Shown here one piece after another: positions 18,151 to 29,544 of a stretch of DNA of 64,000 bases. The notes beneath the pieces were generated by a model, which was given only the letters and a program-made list of their open reading frames with translations, did no database searches and was not told the DNA's origin. Origin of the DNA: Desulfobacteraceae bacterium Eth-SRB1 (GTDB lineage: Bacteria; Desulfobacterota; Desulfobacteria; Desulfobacterales; ETH-SRB1). Every line of letters begins with the position of its first letter. Position 1 is the first letter of the stretch. The stretch lies in assembly GCA_004193555.1 (NCBI GenBank), contig RPGP01000040.1, forward strand, positions 1,059,127 to 1,123,126, given 5' to 3'. The position numbers and the translations under genes were made by a program.

Positions 18151-21100
18151 ATGCCGTATCGACTGGAAATCACCTTAAACCCCGATCTTTTTGATGCCGA
18201 AGGTGAAGGCGTCCGCCGGAAGGCTGAGCATTATTTTGGCATTGAAATTAAGCAGGTTCGCACAATTAATGTGCTTACAATTGATGCAGACCTTACGGCT
18301 GACCAGTTAAATACAATTCAAACAGAAATCTTCACAAACCCCGTAACACAGATTTCCTCTTATAAGCCTCTTTCCGTTGAGTTTGACCGGGTTATCTGGG
18401 TCGGTTACAGGCCCGGTGTAAAGGATAACCCCGGCAGCACTGCTGTTGAAGCCATTGAAGATATGCTTGGAATAAAATTTAAACAGGATGAAGATGTCTA
18501 TACGTCAAAGCGGTATTGCCTGAAAGGAAAAGGCCTGACAGCCGGAGATGTAGAGAAGGTCGCCGGTGAACTTCTTGCCAACGACATTATCCAGCGATGG
18601 AAAATATTTTCAAAGCAGGATTGGGACCCTGAAGCCGGAACAGGTTTTATCATTCCAAAAGTCGTTCTCGATCATACTCCCTGTGTTAAGTCAATTCCGA
18701 TAGATAGTGACGAAACTCTGAAAAAAATCAGCGATAAGCGGAACCTTGCGCTGAATCCAAACGATATTCCAACTATAAGGGCATATTTTTTAGGCAAGCA
18801 GGTGCGGGCTGAGCGGGCTTTAGTCGGTCTTTCAGACCCTACGGATATTGAAGTGGAGTATATATCTCAAGCCAGAAGCGATCATTGTAACCATAATACA
18901 TTTCAGGGGTTGTTCCATTATAAGGATCTTTCAACAGGCCGGACAGAGGTTGTGGACAATATTTTTGAGACCTGTATCAAGGAGCCCACACTTTCGTTAA
19001 AGGAAAAAAAGCCGTGGGTTGTGTCTGTGCTATGGGACAATGCCGGCGCCGGACGTTTTGATGAAGACTACTATTACGTTATTACCGGCGAAACGCACAA
19101 CTCGCCATCCAACATGGAGGCTTACGGCGGAGCAATAACCGGTATTGTCGGCGTGTATCGTGACCCAATGGGCACCGGCAAGGGCGCGAAGCTGATTATG
19201 GGGGGCTATGGTTATTGTGTAGGGCAAAGGGATTATAACGGCGACCTTACTCCTCATCTTCATCCAAGACGCCTTTTAGACGGTGTTATAGAAGGTGTGC
19301 GTGACGGCGGCAACAAGAGCGGAATTCCCACAACTTTTGGACAGCTCATTTTTCATCCCGGCTATATGGGGAAGGCGCTGGTTTTCGTAACGGCTGTCGG
19401 CATAATGCCTGCACGGATAAAGGGAGAGCCCTCGGAACAGAAAAAAACATCACCTGGAGATCTGGTAATTATGTGCGGCGGAAGGGTCGGCAAAGACGGT
19501 ATTCATGGCGTTACCGCAGCATCCGAAATTTTTTCTGAAGATACTCCAGCGGGTCATGTCCAGATAGGTGATCCATATACACAGAAAAAGATGCACGATT
19601 TTATCCTCGAGGTTCGTGACCTTGGGCTTATCAGGTTTATTACAGACAACGGGGGAGGAGGGCTTTCATCATCTGTTGGTGAATCAGCCCGGTTTTCCAA
19701 TGGGTGCGAGATTCAGCTTGAAAAGGTTCCATTAAAATATGAAGGCCTTGATCAATGGGAAATATGGATTTCAGAATCTCAGGAGCGCATGACCCTGGCC
19801 ATAAAGCCGGAAGACCTTGAATATTTTCTTGAACTTTCGAAAAAACATGCTGTCGAAAGCACAGTTATTGGCAAATACACAGATTCAGGCAAACTTCATA
19901 TCACCTATAATGGTAAAACCTGCGCCTATATCGATCTTGATTTACTGGCTTCCGGTTTTCCCCAGTGGGAATTTGATGCGCACTGGCAGTCTCCTGAAAG
20001 ACGGGGGTTATTTGAACCTGTTGTCAGAGAGCCCCATGACTATGAAGCTTTGCTGACAGATATTTTGTCGCGTCCCAACATATGTTCCAGGGAATGGATA
20101 TCCAGGCAATACGACCATGAAGTGCAGGGAACAAGCGTGATTAAACCTCTTGTAGGCGTTGGCCGTGATGTTAACAGCGATGCATCTGTTATAAGGCCTG
20201 TGCTTGATTCTGAAAAAGGGCTTGCTTTTGCCCAGGCGCTGTTGCCCACATATTCGGAAATAGATGCTTATCACATGACAAGTTGCACTATTGATGAGGC
20301 TGTTCGCAGGCTGATTGCTGTAGGGGCCGACCTGGACATGATAGGGGGTGTGGATAATTTCTGCTGGCCGAACATTCAGTACGATCCAGAAGATAATCCT
20401 GACGGCAGATTCAAAGCAGCGCAACTTGTGCGCTCATGCCTGGCGCTTCGGGACATCTGTCTGGAATATGGAATACCGCTCCTTTCAGGGAAGGACAGCA
20501 TGTATATTGATGGATATCTTGCAGGCCGGTATGGTGAAACCCACAAGGTGTCTGCTCTTGAAACCATTCAGTTTTCAACCATATCTGTTATCGATGATAT
20601 AAATAAATGCATTACTATGGACTCCAAAATCCCCGGCGATCTGGTTTATATACTTGGAGAAACATGGAATGAGCTTGGAGGCTCCGAATACTACGAACAT
20701 TATGGATATATTGGCCTGAATGTTCCGCGGGTGCATCCCAAACAGTTTGCCACGCTTTACAGGGCGCTCGGCAGCGCTATTGAAAAAGAGATTGTAGCAT
20801 CTGCCCATGGAATATATCGCGGCGGTCTAAGCGTGCATCTAACAATGGTTGCCATGGGCGGCGACCTGGGCATGAAAGTTGATCTTGCTCTTGTTCCTTC
20901 CAACAGTGTTAATCGCATTGACACCATTTTATTTTCAGAATCCGCGGGCCGCTTTATAGTGACAATAGATCCTGAAAACAAAAAGAGCTTTGAAGATATT
21001 TTTAAAGGGCTTCCCTGCTCCTGCATAGGGGTTATAACGAACAAGTCCGGCGATTTGGTTATCAGCGATTCTAAGAACAAAGGGAAAAGCAAAACCATTA

Positions 21101-21162
21101 TTTCCATTCCCGTCCAAGACTTGAAAGCTGCATGGAAGAAACCTTTTAAGGACCTTTGTTGA
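18151..21162 (+). CDS. purL: phosphoribosylformylglycinamidine synthase, PurS-PurL fusion
   Basis: 1003 residues from ATG 18151 (MPYRLEITLNPDLFDAEGEG), chosen because the first 80 residues resemble PurS; upstream in-frame TTG/ATG at 18082-18085 would add 23 residues coded by oligo-repeat-like DNA. No Shine-Dalgarno precedes 18151. PurL catalytic features: QARSDHCNHNTF, GETHNSPSNMEAYGGAITG, TDNGGGGLSSSVGE, and LLSGKDSMYIDGYLAG in the second half. It converts FGAR and glutamine-derived ammonia to FGAM in purine synthesis. The glutaminase subunit PurQ is the next gene. Confidence 0.93.
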   Translation: MPYRLEITLNPDLFDAEGEGVRRKAEHYFGIEIKQVRTINVLTIDADLTADQLNTIQTEIFTNPVTQISSYKPLSVEFDRVIWVGYRPGVKDNPGSTAVEAIEDMLGIKFKQDEDVYTSKRYCLKGKGLTAGDVEKVAGELLANDIIQRWKIFSKQDWDPEAGTGFIIPKVVLDHTPCVKSIPIDSDETLKKISDKRNLALNPNDIPTIRAYFLGKQVRAERALVGLSDPTDIEVEYISQARSDHCNHNTFQGLFHYKDLSTGRTEVVDNIFETCIKEPTLSLKEKKPWVVSVLWDNAGAGRFDEDYYYVITGETHNSPSNMEAYGGAITGIVGVYRDPMGTGKGAKLIMGGYGYCVGQRDYNGDLTPHLHPRRLLDGVIEGVRDGGNKSGIPTTFGQLIFHPGYMGKALVFVTAVGIMPARIKGEPSEQKKTSPGDLVIMCGGRVGKDGIHGVTAASEIFSEDTPAGHVQIGDPYTQKKMHDFILEVRDLGLIRFITDNGGGGLSSSVGESARFSNGCEIQLEKVPLKYEGLDQWEIWISESQERMTLAIKPEDLEYFLELSKKHAVESTVIGKYTDSGKLHITYNGKTCAYIDLDLLASGFPQWEFDAHWQSPERRGLFEPVVREPHDYEALLTDILSRPNICSREWISRQYDHEVQGTSVIKPLVGVGRDVNSDASVIRPVLDSEKGLAFAQALLPTYSEIDAYHMTSCTIDEAVRRLIAVGADLDMIGGVDNFCWPNIQYDPEDNPDGRFKAAQLVRSCLALRDICLEYGIPLLSGKDSMYIDGYLAGRYGETHKVSALETIQFSTISVIDDINKCITMDSKIPGDLVYILGETWNELGGSEYYEHYGYIGLNVPRVHPKQFATLYRALGSAIEKEIVASAHGIYRGGLSVHLTMVAMGGDLGMKVDLALVPSNSVNRIDTILFSESAGRFIVTIDPENKKSFEDIFKGLPCSCIGVITNKSGDLVISDSKNKGKSKTIISIPVQDLKAAWKKPFKDLC

Positions 21163-21218
21163 AAGGCAATCGTTTTCGGTTTTTATAAATAGCATCAACT
21201 AATCGTGAGAAGAACCAT

Positions 21219-22037
21219 ATGAAGATGGTAAACGCTCTTGTCCTGGCTGGATACGGCCTGAATTGTGACAATGAAACAGCCTGTGCTCTTGAATTAGCCG
21301 GCGCTTCAGTTGCCAGGGCGCACATAAATTCCCTTATTGACGGTTCTGTGCCTCTTGATGATTTTCAGATAATGGTTTTTGTAGGAGGATTCAGCTGGGG
21401 AGATGATCATGGCGCCGGCGTGATTCAGGCTGTTCGCCTGAAGACAAATCTTGGAGACAAGATCCTTGAATTCGTTGACAGTGGGAATCTTGTGCTTGGG
21501 ATATGCAACGGATTCCAGACACTTGTCAACCTTGGACTTTTGCCTGGTTTCAACGGCGATTACAAGACACGATCCATTGCTCTTACATTTAATGATTGTG
21601 GAAATTTCAGGGATGACTGGGTAATGTTGAAGGTTAATCCTTCATCTCCATGTGTATTTACAAAAGGATTTGATTACCTTGAGCTTCCCATAAGGCATGG
21701 TGAAGGAAAATTTTATTCAGATAAGGACGTAATCCAGCGCCTGATAAAAAACAACCAGGTCGTCATCCAGTATGCCCTGCCGGACGGAAATCCCGCAGAG
21801 TGCAAATTCCCATTTAATCCAAACGGGTCAATAAATGATATTGCCGGCATATGTGATCCCACCGGCCGGATTTTCGGCCTTATGCCTCATCCCGAAGCTT
21901 TTAACCACTGGACAAATCATCCAGACTGGACGCGTGACAAGGAAAAGATAAAGCGCGGCGGAGGTGCGGCAGATCCTGGCGCTACAGCCGGCATACGCAT
22001 GTTTCAAAATGGTGTGGATTTTATTTGCGACAGGTAG
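21219..22037 (+). CDS. purQ: phosphoribosylformylglycinamidine synthase glutaminase subunit PurQ
   Basis: 272 residues, class I amidotransferase fold. Nucleophile Cys in LVLGICNGFQTLVNLGLLPG; His/Glu of the triad in LMPHPEAFNHW. It releases ammonia from glutamine for PurL encoded upstream. Start MKMVNALVLAGYGLNCDNE with AGAAG before it. At 272 residues it is longer than the 220-230-residue Bacillus-type PurQ but resembles the glutaminase domain of large PurL proteins. Confidence 0.95.
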   Translation: MKMVNALVLAGYGLNCDNETACALELAGASVARAHINSLIDGSVPLDDFQIMVFVGGFSWGDDHGAGVIQAVRLKTNLGDKILEFVDSGNLVLGICNGFQTLVNLGLLPGFNGDYKTRSIALTFNDCGNFRDDWVMLKVNPSSPCVFTKGFDYLELPIRHGEGKFYSDKDVIQRLIKNNQVVIQYALPDGNPAECKFPFNPNGSINDIAGICDPTGRIFGLMPHPEAFNHWTNHPDWTRDKEKIKRGGGAADPGATAGIRMFQNGVDFICDR

Positions 22038-22286
22038 TTGATTTTCATCCATAACTGGTTATTTTCACCGGTTTTTCTTTTATATTTAGATTTAGCCACA
22101 GACCCACGCAGACACATAGAGACCTTTGCAAAAGCCTCGTTTTGGTCGATTCTGGTGTTATGCAAAGCTCTCATATAGTAACAACTACTTGACCAGTTAA
22201 CTACTCGACCACTTGACGAGGCCCGAAGTAGTAGATGGCGCAGAATTTGCATAAATCAATTTTAAACCCCATTCTTCAGAGACCCT
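22038..22286. repeat. oligo-repeat spacer between purQ and the pilin genes
   Basis: No gene. It contains TTAGCCACAGACCCACGCAGAC (also near 39399, before the YkgJ-type gene) and an inverted run of ACTACTTGACC/ACTCGACCACTTGACGAG units at 22186-22218. Confidence 0.5.
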
Positions 22287-22745
22287 ATGCGACTTTTTAA
22301 TAAACAATCGGGCTTTACACTCATTGAACTGATCGTTATCATCGCTATTCTGGCGGTTTTTGCCGGCATTGCCGTTCCAAATTTTCTATCTTATATACCG
22401 AAAAGCAGATTAAACGGAGCAGCCAGGCAGGTAATGGGTGATTTAATGGCGGCGAGAATGAAAGCCGTTAAAGAGAATAACAGGTTTAGGGTTTTCTTTC
22501 TTAGCGATAATCATCATTATAAGATATTAGATGATGACAACAATAATAATGCAGAAGATAGCGGCGAATGGACGAACATCAAAGATATTCAGAGCGAATA
22601 TTCTGATGTAACATTTAGCGCAACGGCAGATCCGATTTTTTATCCCAGAGGAACTGCTTACGGGACAACTATAATTCTAACCAATTCGGCCGGCTCAACA
22701 AAGGATGTGAAGGTTCATATTACCGGCCGTGTTAAGATAGAATAA
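22287..22745 (+). CDS. minor type IV pilin, FimT/GspH type
   Basis: 152 residues. Class III signal: short basic leader MRLFNKQSG, then FTLIELIVIIAILAVFAGIAV with the Glu at +5 of the mature protein. A GspH/FimT-like C-terminal domain follows (SRLNGAARQVMGDLMAARMKA). The prepilin would be processed by PilD and placed at the tip of type IV pili. It opens a run of four pilin-like genes of decreasing spacing. Confidence 0.9.
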   Translation: MRLFNKQSGFTLIELIVIIAILAVFAGIAVPNFLSYIPKSRLNGAARQVMGDLMAARMKAVKENNRFRVFFLSDNHHYKILDDDNNNNAEDSGEWTNIKDIQSEYSDVTFSATADPIFYPRGTAYGTTIILTNSAGSTKDVKVHITGRVKIE

Positions 22746-22771
22746 ATCTTTCAAAAGGAAAAAACCCTTTA

Positions 22772-23158
22772 ATGCGCAGATTAGGCGACAACAATAGCGG
22801 CTTTACCTTGATGGAAGTTCTGGTTGCCATGGTTATTTTGACAGTAGGACTGCTTGGAACGGCAGCCCTGATAACAGGGATAATTAACAGCAATAAGCTA
22901 AGCAACAGGATTAGCGCTGCCACGGTTCTGGCGCAGGATAAGATGGAAGATGTCAAAAGGCTTGGATATTCCGGCATGCCTGCATCTGATACAACCACGA
23001 CAGAAGCCTATAATTCTATTACAAATTATTCCTTATATAAAAGGGTTACATTTACAGAGGTTGCCAATCCGGCCGCGGGAATGAAGAAGATAACCGTTAC
23101 CGTATATTGGGAATCTGATGGCCATTCGGTTGTTTTAAAGACGATCCTTGCGGAGTGA
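22772..23158 (+). CDS. minor type IV pilin, PilV type
   Basis: 128 residues. Prepilin leader ending in NNSG, then FTLMEVLVAMVILTVGLLGTAAL, the pattern of PilV/GspI prepilins. The remainder is a short domain with EDVKRLGYSGMPAS. AAAGG lies upstream. It overlaps the next pilin gene by four bases if that starts at GTG 23155. Confidence 0.9.
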   Translation: MRRLGDNNSGFTLMEVLVAMVILTVGLLGTAALITGIINSNKLSNRISAATVLAQDKMEDVKRLGYSGMPASDTTTTEAYNSITNYSLYKRVTFTEVANPAAGMKKITVTVYWESDGHSVVLKTILAE

Positions 23159-23781
23159 ACCTATTGAATTGTTTGTCTAAAAATAGAGAAAGCGGTTTTA
23201 CCCTGGTGGAACTGCTGATTGCCATGACTATAGGCCTGCTTATCCTTGCGGCATTGTCGAGCACTTTCCTTATGCAGCGCAAAACGTATGATATCCAGGA
23301 ACAGATTGTCGAGATGGTGCAGACCGCAAGAGCTGCCATGGATATGATGACGAGAGAGATCAGGATGGCAGGGTATGACCCAACAGACGCGGGTTTTGAC
23401 GGTATTACATATAATGCGGATCAATTACAGATACAGGCAGATATAGATAATGATGCCGGCACTGGTGTTCCTGATGGTGATACCGGCGACGCAAATGAAA
23501 ATATAGTATATAAATATTATAACACTTCCGAGTATCCTTATCAGATCAAGAGAAAAACCGGTAATGGGTCTTTTCAACCATTTGCCGAAAACATTCAACC
23601 ATTTACTTTTGAGTACTTAGACAGCGCCGGCAGCGCCACGACAACAACCGCCGATATCCGGCAGATAAAGATTACAATAACCGCCAGAACATCCAAAGCA
23701 GACGCTGATTATTCCGCAAATGGCGGATACAGGACACACACTTTAACCTCTTTGGTAACACCAAGGAATCTTGGTTTATAG
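23155..23781 (+). CDS. minor type IV pilin, PilW type
   Basis: 208 residues. Leader NRESG followed by FTLVELLIAMTIGLLILAALS, then RAAMDMMTREIRMAGYDP, typical of PilW. The start is either GTG 23155 (GTGA overlap with pilV) or TTG 23164, which has GGAG eight bases upstream; I favour TTG on ribosome-binding grounds but keep the longer form in the coordinates. Part of the tip-complex pilin set. Confidence 0.88.
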   Translation: MNLLNCLSKNRESGFTLVELLIAMTIGLLILAALSSTFLMQRKTYDIQEQIVEMVQTARAAMDMMTREIRMAGYDPTDAGFDGITYNADQLQIQADIDNDAGTGVPDGDTGDANENIVYKYYNTSEYPYQIKRKTGNGSFQPFAENIQPFTFEYLDSAGSATTTTADIRQIKITITARTSKADADYSANGGYRTHTLTSLVTPRNLGL

Positions 23782-23847
23782 AAAACTCGTTGCTTGTTAC
23801 TGGTTGCTCGTTTCGACTACTCGACCAAGTTTACAATGGAGTTTGGG

Positions 23848-25146
23848 ATGTTAAATTTAATACATAAAAATGAAAAAGGGATGGTTCTTCCTCTCGGGCT
23901 TATGTTTCTCGCTATTATAACGGTTTTGGGTTCCACAGCGGTTATAGTAACAACAACAGATCTTAAAATCGGCAGCAATTACAGGGCCAGTGAACAGGCA
24001 TTTTATGCGGCGGAAGCTGGAATAGAAGAGGCAAAAGCGCGTCTTAGGGGATCATCCACGGCTGCCGATTATGCGGGAGACCCTTCTTCAACTTACGATG
24101 CATGGTGGTCTGCATACATATTAACATCAGACTCGTGGCAGACATCCGATGATTCGGGCTATGACGCAAATTACAACAACTACATTCCAACTTCAGTTTC
24201 CCATACAAATACAACCATTACGGTAAACAGCCTTCAGACAGATATCTCATATTTTGTCAAAATCAGGCACAAGAGAGAGCATGATGCTGAACAGGCAGGG
24301 CATACAACCTCGTTACCACACTACTATGATGGTGACGGAAATACAGGAACCAATCCCGCCACTGCACCGGGAAACATCGTTTATTACGGTTATGGAGACC
24401 CCTCTCAGCCCACAACTGCAGTCCAGTTTACAACATCGGGGACAACAGAACACAAGCCGGTTGAAATCATAACAGCTTACGGACAAAGCAGCAACAGCCT
24501 TAAAACAGTAGAGATTGAGGTGGTGAAAAACCCCGGTCCTCTGGTAAATTCCGCTATGTATGCAAAGGGTGATGTTACAGGAAACGGCAGCTCTCTGAGT
24601 GTTGACGGAAACGATAACTGCGGGTCAGCTCCTGCCAAGCCCTCTATTTATACACTATCTCCTGCTGAGACAATCCTGAACGGCACCCCGACACTCTCTC
24701 CCGCGGAGACACAGGGAACAGACAATATTGATATTTCTGGTTACGTCGACAGTCTAAAAGCTTCAGCCACCGAGACAATAACGGCAGACCAGAATGGTAC
24801 AACTTACGGAGACGCCGGCAATTTTGTTGCCTGTTACTCCAACACGTCCGATCCATACAATGTCAACGGTTTGAGTCTGTCAGGCGTAACTGGTTACGGA
24901 ATTCTTCTGGTAGAAGGTAATTTAACGCTGGGCGGAGGTTTTAGCTGGAATGGCCTTATTCTCGTTACAGGCACACTTACATTTAACGGAGGTGGCTTGG
25001 GGATAAATATTAAGGGCGCTGTGCTGGCAAACCAGACCATTGATATTAACGGCGGAATAGACATAAAATATGACAGTTGCATGATTGATAATTCCCTAAA
25101 CAACCAGTCGCTGGATATTATCAGGTGGAAGGAGTCCTACTATTGA
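23848..25146 (+). CDS. PilX-type minor pilin / pilus assembly protein
   Basis: 432 residues from ATG 23848 with GGAG six bases upstream. The N-terminus NEKGMVLPLGLMFLAIITVLGSTAV resembles the PilX N-terminal domain (G|MVLP, without the +5 Glu), followed by YRASEQAFYAAEAGIEEAKARL. The rest is Thr/Ser/Gly rich, with a beta-rich C-terminal third (GYGILLVEGNLTLGGGFSWNG) of the kind seen in long PilX proteins. The 66 bases before it are CTCGTTTCGACTACTCGACC repeat. Its stop overlaps the convergent gene on the other strand by seven bases. No PilY1 adhesin gene follows. Confidence 0.85.
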   Translation: MLNLIHKNEKGMVLPLGLMFLAIITVLGSTAVIVTTTDLKIGSNYRASEQAFYAAEAGIEEAKARLRGSSTAADYAGDPSSTYDAWWSAYILTSDSWQTSDDSGYDANYNNYIPTSVSHTNTTITVNSLQTDISYFVKIRHKREHDAEQAGHTTSLPHYYDGDGNTGTNPATAPGNIVYYGYGDPSQPTTAVQFTTSGTTEHKPVEIITAYGQSSNSLKTVEIEVVKNPGPLVNSAMYAKGDVTGNGSSLSVDGNDNCGSAPAKPSIYTLSPAETILNGTPTLSPAETQGTDNIDISGYVDSLKASATETITADQNGTTYGDAGNFVACYSNTSDPYNVNGLSLSGVTGYGILLVEGNLTLGGGFSWNGLILVTGTLTFNGGGLGINIKGAVLANQTIDINGGIDIKYDSCMIDNSLNNQSLDIIRWKESYY

Positions 25147-25688
25147 CCTCTCCTCTTGATTGCAGCTTCTATCTCATCACCCATTGCGTGGATTTCAAAA
25201 ATTTGATTTACATACACATGGCCTAAGCGGCTTTTGTGTATTTTATCTCTGAAGTTGGTTAAATCTTTCGAAAACTCATAAAGTTCAGGGGTTGGTGTGC
25301 TTTCGATATTCTCGAATCTTTGCTTAAGCACATTAAATTCTTTTATAAACAGATCATCTTTCTTTACTGTAGCTCCGGAAGCCGGTGTTTCCTCAGTCTT
25401 TGCGTCAATTTCATGCTTAGCCTTACCGGGAGCTGCTTCAGGCTTTTTTTCAGGAAAAACCACATTTTCTTTGTAAACCAGATCTGTTTCTTCTATTTTT
25501 CTGATCAAGTTTCTGCTGATCCCAACAACTCCGCCGCGACAGTAGAACTTTATTTGCCGCCCTTCCTTCCAATAGTGGTTGGTTATAAATGTAGAGCCAT
25601 TTTTTAATTTTATAAGATAAGAAGAAAGGCAGACAGATGGACATATGAAAAAGGCGATGATTACAATTGATAGGATAAATTTTTTCAT
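25140..25688 (-). CDS. small exported protein of unknown function
   Basis: 182 residues from ATG 25688, chosen because GGAGAAT is six bases upstream and a signal peptide starts there (MKKFILSIVIIAFFICPSVC). The mature part begins YLIKLKNGSTFITNHYWKEG, then GGVVGISRNLIRKIEE, a small beta motif I have seen in other deltaproteobacterial exported proteins. A charged linker and a helical tail follow. Convergent with the PilX gene, overlapping at the 3' ends. Function not known. Confidence 0.78.
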   Translation of the reverse strand: MKKFILSIVIIAFFICPSVCLSSYLIKLKNGSTFITNHYWKEGRQIKFYCRGGVVGISRNLIRKIEETDLVYKENVVFPEKKPEAAPGKAKHEIDAKTEETPASGATVKKDDLFIKEFNVLKQRFENIESTPTPELYEFSKDLTNFRDKIHKSRLGHVYVNQIFEIHAMGDEIEAAIKRRGQ

Positions 25689-25761
25689 AAGATTCTCCGG
25701 CATCTTTCAAAACAGGGCAAAAGTAGTTGACACTTTTTTAAACTTGTATGATCACACAAAA

Positions 25762-25996
25762 ATAAGTGCCTAAAATGCCTAAAGTTAAGGAATGCGCCTT
25801 CGGCGCTGCCAATTGTACGGGTATGTAAATTAATGGAGCGAAGCGACTCCATAACCCTGGCCCAGACCGGTCACAACTACTATACAGTAAAAAAAGTCAG
25901 TCTTAGAATGATGCATTGGATATCCAAATATACTAACGTGTCGTACCAGGGCGGGCTTTAGGCACTTTAACATACTTTAGCTCACTTTAAGGCACT
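25762..25996 (-). repeat. composite repeat: AAAGTGCCT arms around core A, copy 2
   Basis: Inverted copy of the element at 15606-15845: CCTAAAATGCCTAAAG arm, GGAGCGAAGCGACTCC, GAATGATGCATTGGATATCC, then the opposite arm. It fills most of the 368 bases between the exported protein and the LysM gene; nothing else is visible there. Confidence 0.85.
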
Positions 25997-26056
25997 TTAT
26001 ATTCCAGGCCGATGAGAAGAAACCATCTTTCTTCCAACCTCATCGGGGTGTTTGCC

Positions 26057-27070
26057 CTATTTTCTCGGCAAAGGGCCGCAGATTTTAGCGCCCGGAGTAA
26101 TGCTTTTGTCAGACCTTGTAATGAGAACCGTTGATGTGGTCTGTTCGGTGCGCAGGACAAACAATGTTCCAAAATTTACCTTTGAAAGAAGGGTATATTT
26201 TTTACTTTTTGGATCGAGCCGTTCTTTTTCCTGGTAATATATGCTGTATTGCTGGCCGGGAACCACTCCATCATTATATCCTTTGTCGATAAAGGCAATA
26301 GTGTCGTTTCCGAACACAGTAGTATTTTCTTCGGATGCTATAATTTTTCCGTTAAGCTCTTTTTTACTTTCACTCAGGGTGATTTTTGGTTGTCGAGATA
26401 TATATGGCATTAAAAGATCGTTTACCCGCATATCGCGAAAAGATCGAATGATCGTGCCTGTAACAAAATCAGGTTCAATTTCTGTAATTTCAAGTATGCC
26501 TCCGAGGTAATGCTGTGTTCCAATATATTCCCTGGTTTCTTTGTCTTTTAACGGCTTCAGAGTTCTATATACAGTAAATTTGTTTCCTGGTATAAGAAGA
26601 GCATTTCCATACGGTTTGATATAAACTTTATCTCCGGTACTTATCATTTGTTTATCATCATATGACTTGAAGATATAACCGCTTGGGCTGACAGGTTCTT
26701 TCCTGATAAATCCGATGCTGTCGATTGCTGAATAGGTATAATAGGGCGCTTTTTTTTTGTCTGTTTTTACCGGAGTTTTGACGGCAATATTTTTGATCCG
26801 GCGTTTATGAAGCAGTCGGATACGTTCGCCGGGATAGATCAGGTGCGGGTTTGCGATCTGATCATTTTCATTCCACAATCCAGGCCATTGCCATGGTGAA
26901 TCAAAGAATCGCTGCGAAAGATCCCAGAGGGTATCTCCCTTCTGGATTGTATAATAGAAACCTGTCTCATGTTCTATTGCATTTTCACTTTCCTGTGCCA
27001 AAAGAGATAAAGGAAGGGTTGTAATTGCTGTAAATATCCACAGGCACGCAATTGTTTTGATTATTTTCAT
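26057..27070 (-). CDS. LysM peptidoglycan-binding domain protein
   Basis: 337 residues. Signal peptide (MKIIKTIACLWIFTAITTLP...LLAQ), then a LysM domain at about 38-95 (YTIQKGDTLWDLSQRFF...NPHLIYPGERIRLL). The C-terminal 200 residues form no domain I can name. The LysM unit is the WQWPGLW variety found in periplasmic proteins of deltaproteobacteria. GGAGTGAGCT precedes the ATG. A periplasmic, cell-wall-associated role is likely; enzymatic activity is not evident. Confidence 0.85.
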   Translation of the reverse strand: MKIIKTIACLWIFTAITTLPLSLLAQESENAIEHETGFYYTIQKGDTLWDLSQRFFDSPWQWPGLWNENDQIANPHLIYPGERIRLLHKRRIKNIAVKTPVKTDKKKAPYYTYSAIDSIGFIRKEPVSPSGYIFKSYDDKQMISTGDKVYIKPYGNALLIPGNKFTVYRTLKPLKDKETREYIGTQHYLGGILEITEIEPDFVTGTIIRSFRDMRVNDLLMPYISRQPKITLSESKKELNGKIIASEENTTVFGNDTIAFIDKGYNDGVVPGQQYSIYYQEKERLDPKSKKYTLLSKVNFGTLFVLRTEQTTSTVLITRSDKSITPGAKICGPLPRK

Positions 27071-27113
27071 AGCTCACTCCGATATTTGATTGGATTAATG
27101 GAGTATTGATGGC

Positions 27114-27233
27114 TTCGTAAAAAGTCGTCACTCCGGTGAAAACCGGAGTCCAAAGACTGGATAGCGCTAAAGCTTCACTACGTGCCCGGCTTTCCATGGA
27201 ATGACAAAAAAGTGGTTTTTCGACTTTTTACGA
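27114..27233. repeat. inverted repeat TCGTAAAAAGTCG ... CGACTTTTTACGA
   Basis: 13-base perfect arms at 27115-27127 and 27221-27233 around a core of about 90 bases with its own short inverted pair (CTCCGGTGAAAACCGGAG). Another arm-plus-core intergenic element, located between the LysM gene and groEL. Confidence 0.75.
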
Positions 27234-27345
27234 GTTTATCAATATTGGGCTTAGCGGAATCAGATCAATTTTTTATCCCGCCAGTCCATTATTCCACTAT
27301 TCCAAGCTGTTATATCCCTCTTTTTGTTTATTTGTCAAGCTTTTC

Positions 27346-27385
27346 AATAAAAAAGCCCCCATGCATGCAAACATGGAGGCTTTAT
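27346..27385 (-). terminator. intrinsic terminator of groES-groEL
   Basis: On the minus strand, AAAGCCTCCATG and CATGGGGGCTTTTTTATT form a stem with one G-U/mismatch step and an eight-base loop, followed by a T-tract. It lies 28 bases after the groEL stop. The plus-strand reading also has A/T flanks, so it may work in both directions. Confidence 0.8.
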
Positions 27386-27412
27386 AAGATTAAATATCAA
27401 ACAGGCATATAA

Positions 27413-29089
<1,677 letters not shown>

Positions 29090-29112
29090 TTATCCTCCAT
29101 TTATTATGTTTA

Positions 29113-29400
29113 TTATTCGATTATTCCAAGCACATCGTCTTCGCGCATGATCAGATATTCAACACCGTCAATCTTTACATCTGTGCCGCCGTATTTGCCG
29201 AATAGAATCCGGTCGCCCTTCTTGACATCGAGGGCAATTGTTTTGCCGTCATCACCAACCTTACCTTTACCGACAGCAACGACATTGCCTTCAATCGGTT
29301 TTTCAGTGGCTGTGTCAGGGATGATGATTCCTCCTTTAGTCTGTTTTTCTTCTTCAACACGTTTTACTAAGATTCGATCATGTAATGGTCTAAGTTTCAT
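29113..29400 (-). CDS. groS: co-chaperonin GroES
   Basis: 95 residues from ATG 29400 ([20 protein letters not shown]) with AGGAGAATT upstream; a longer frame exists but extends past the conserved start. Mobile loop around [16 protein letters not shown]; end DVLGIIE. First gene of the groESL operon. I see no CIRCE element (TTAGCACTC inverted repeat) in the 145 bases upstream, so control by HrcA is not supported by sequence. Confidence 0.98.
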   Translation of the reverse strand: MKLRPLHDRILVKRVEEEKQTKGGIIIPDTATEKPIEGNVVAVGKGKVGDDGKTIALDVKKGDRILFGKYGGTDVKIDGVEYLIMREDDVLGIIE

Positions 29401-29544
29401 CGTTAAAATTCTCCTTTTTTGGCTTGTTATATATTTTTTTTTTTGCAAAACCGGTATTGCAATACGAGGGTGTACAAGCAAACTTCGCCATAGTAGCTAC
29501 GATGGCAGAAATAGTCTGACACCCATTTAAAAAGGTTGTTTAAT

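Noticed and set aside
29401-29544. CIRCE operator upstream of groES
   Set aside because: No TTAGCACTC-N9-GAGTGCTAA-like inverted repeat is present in this spacer.
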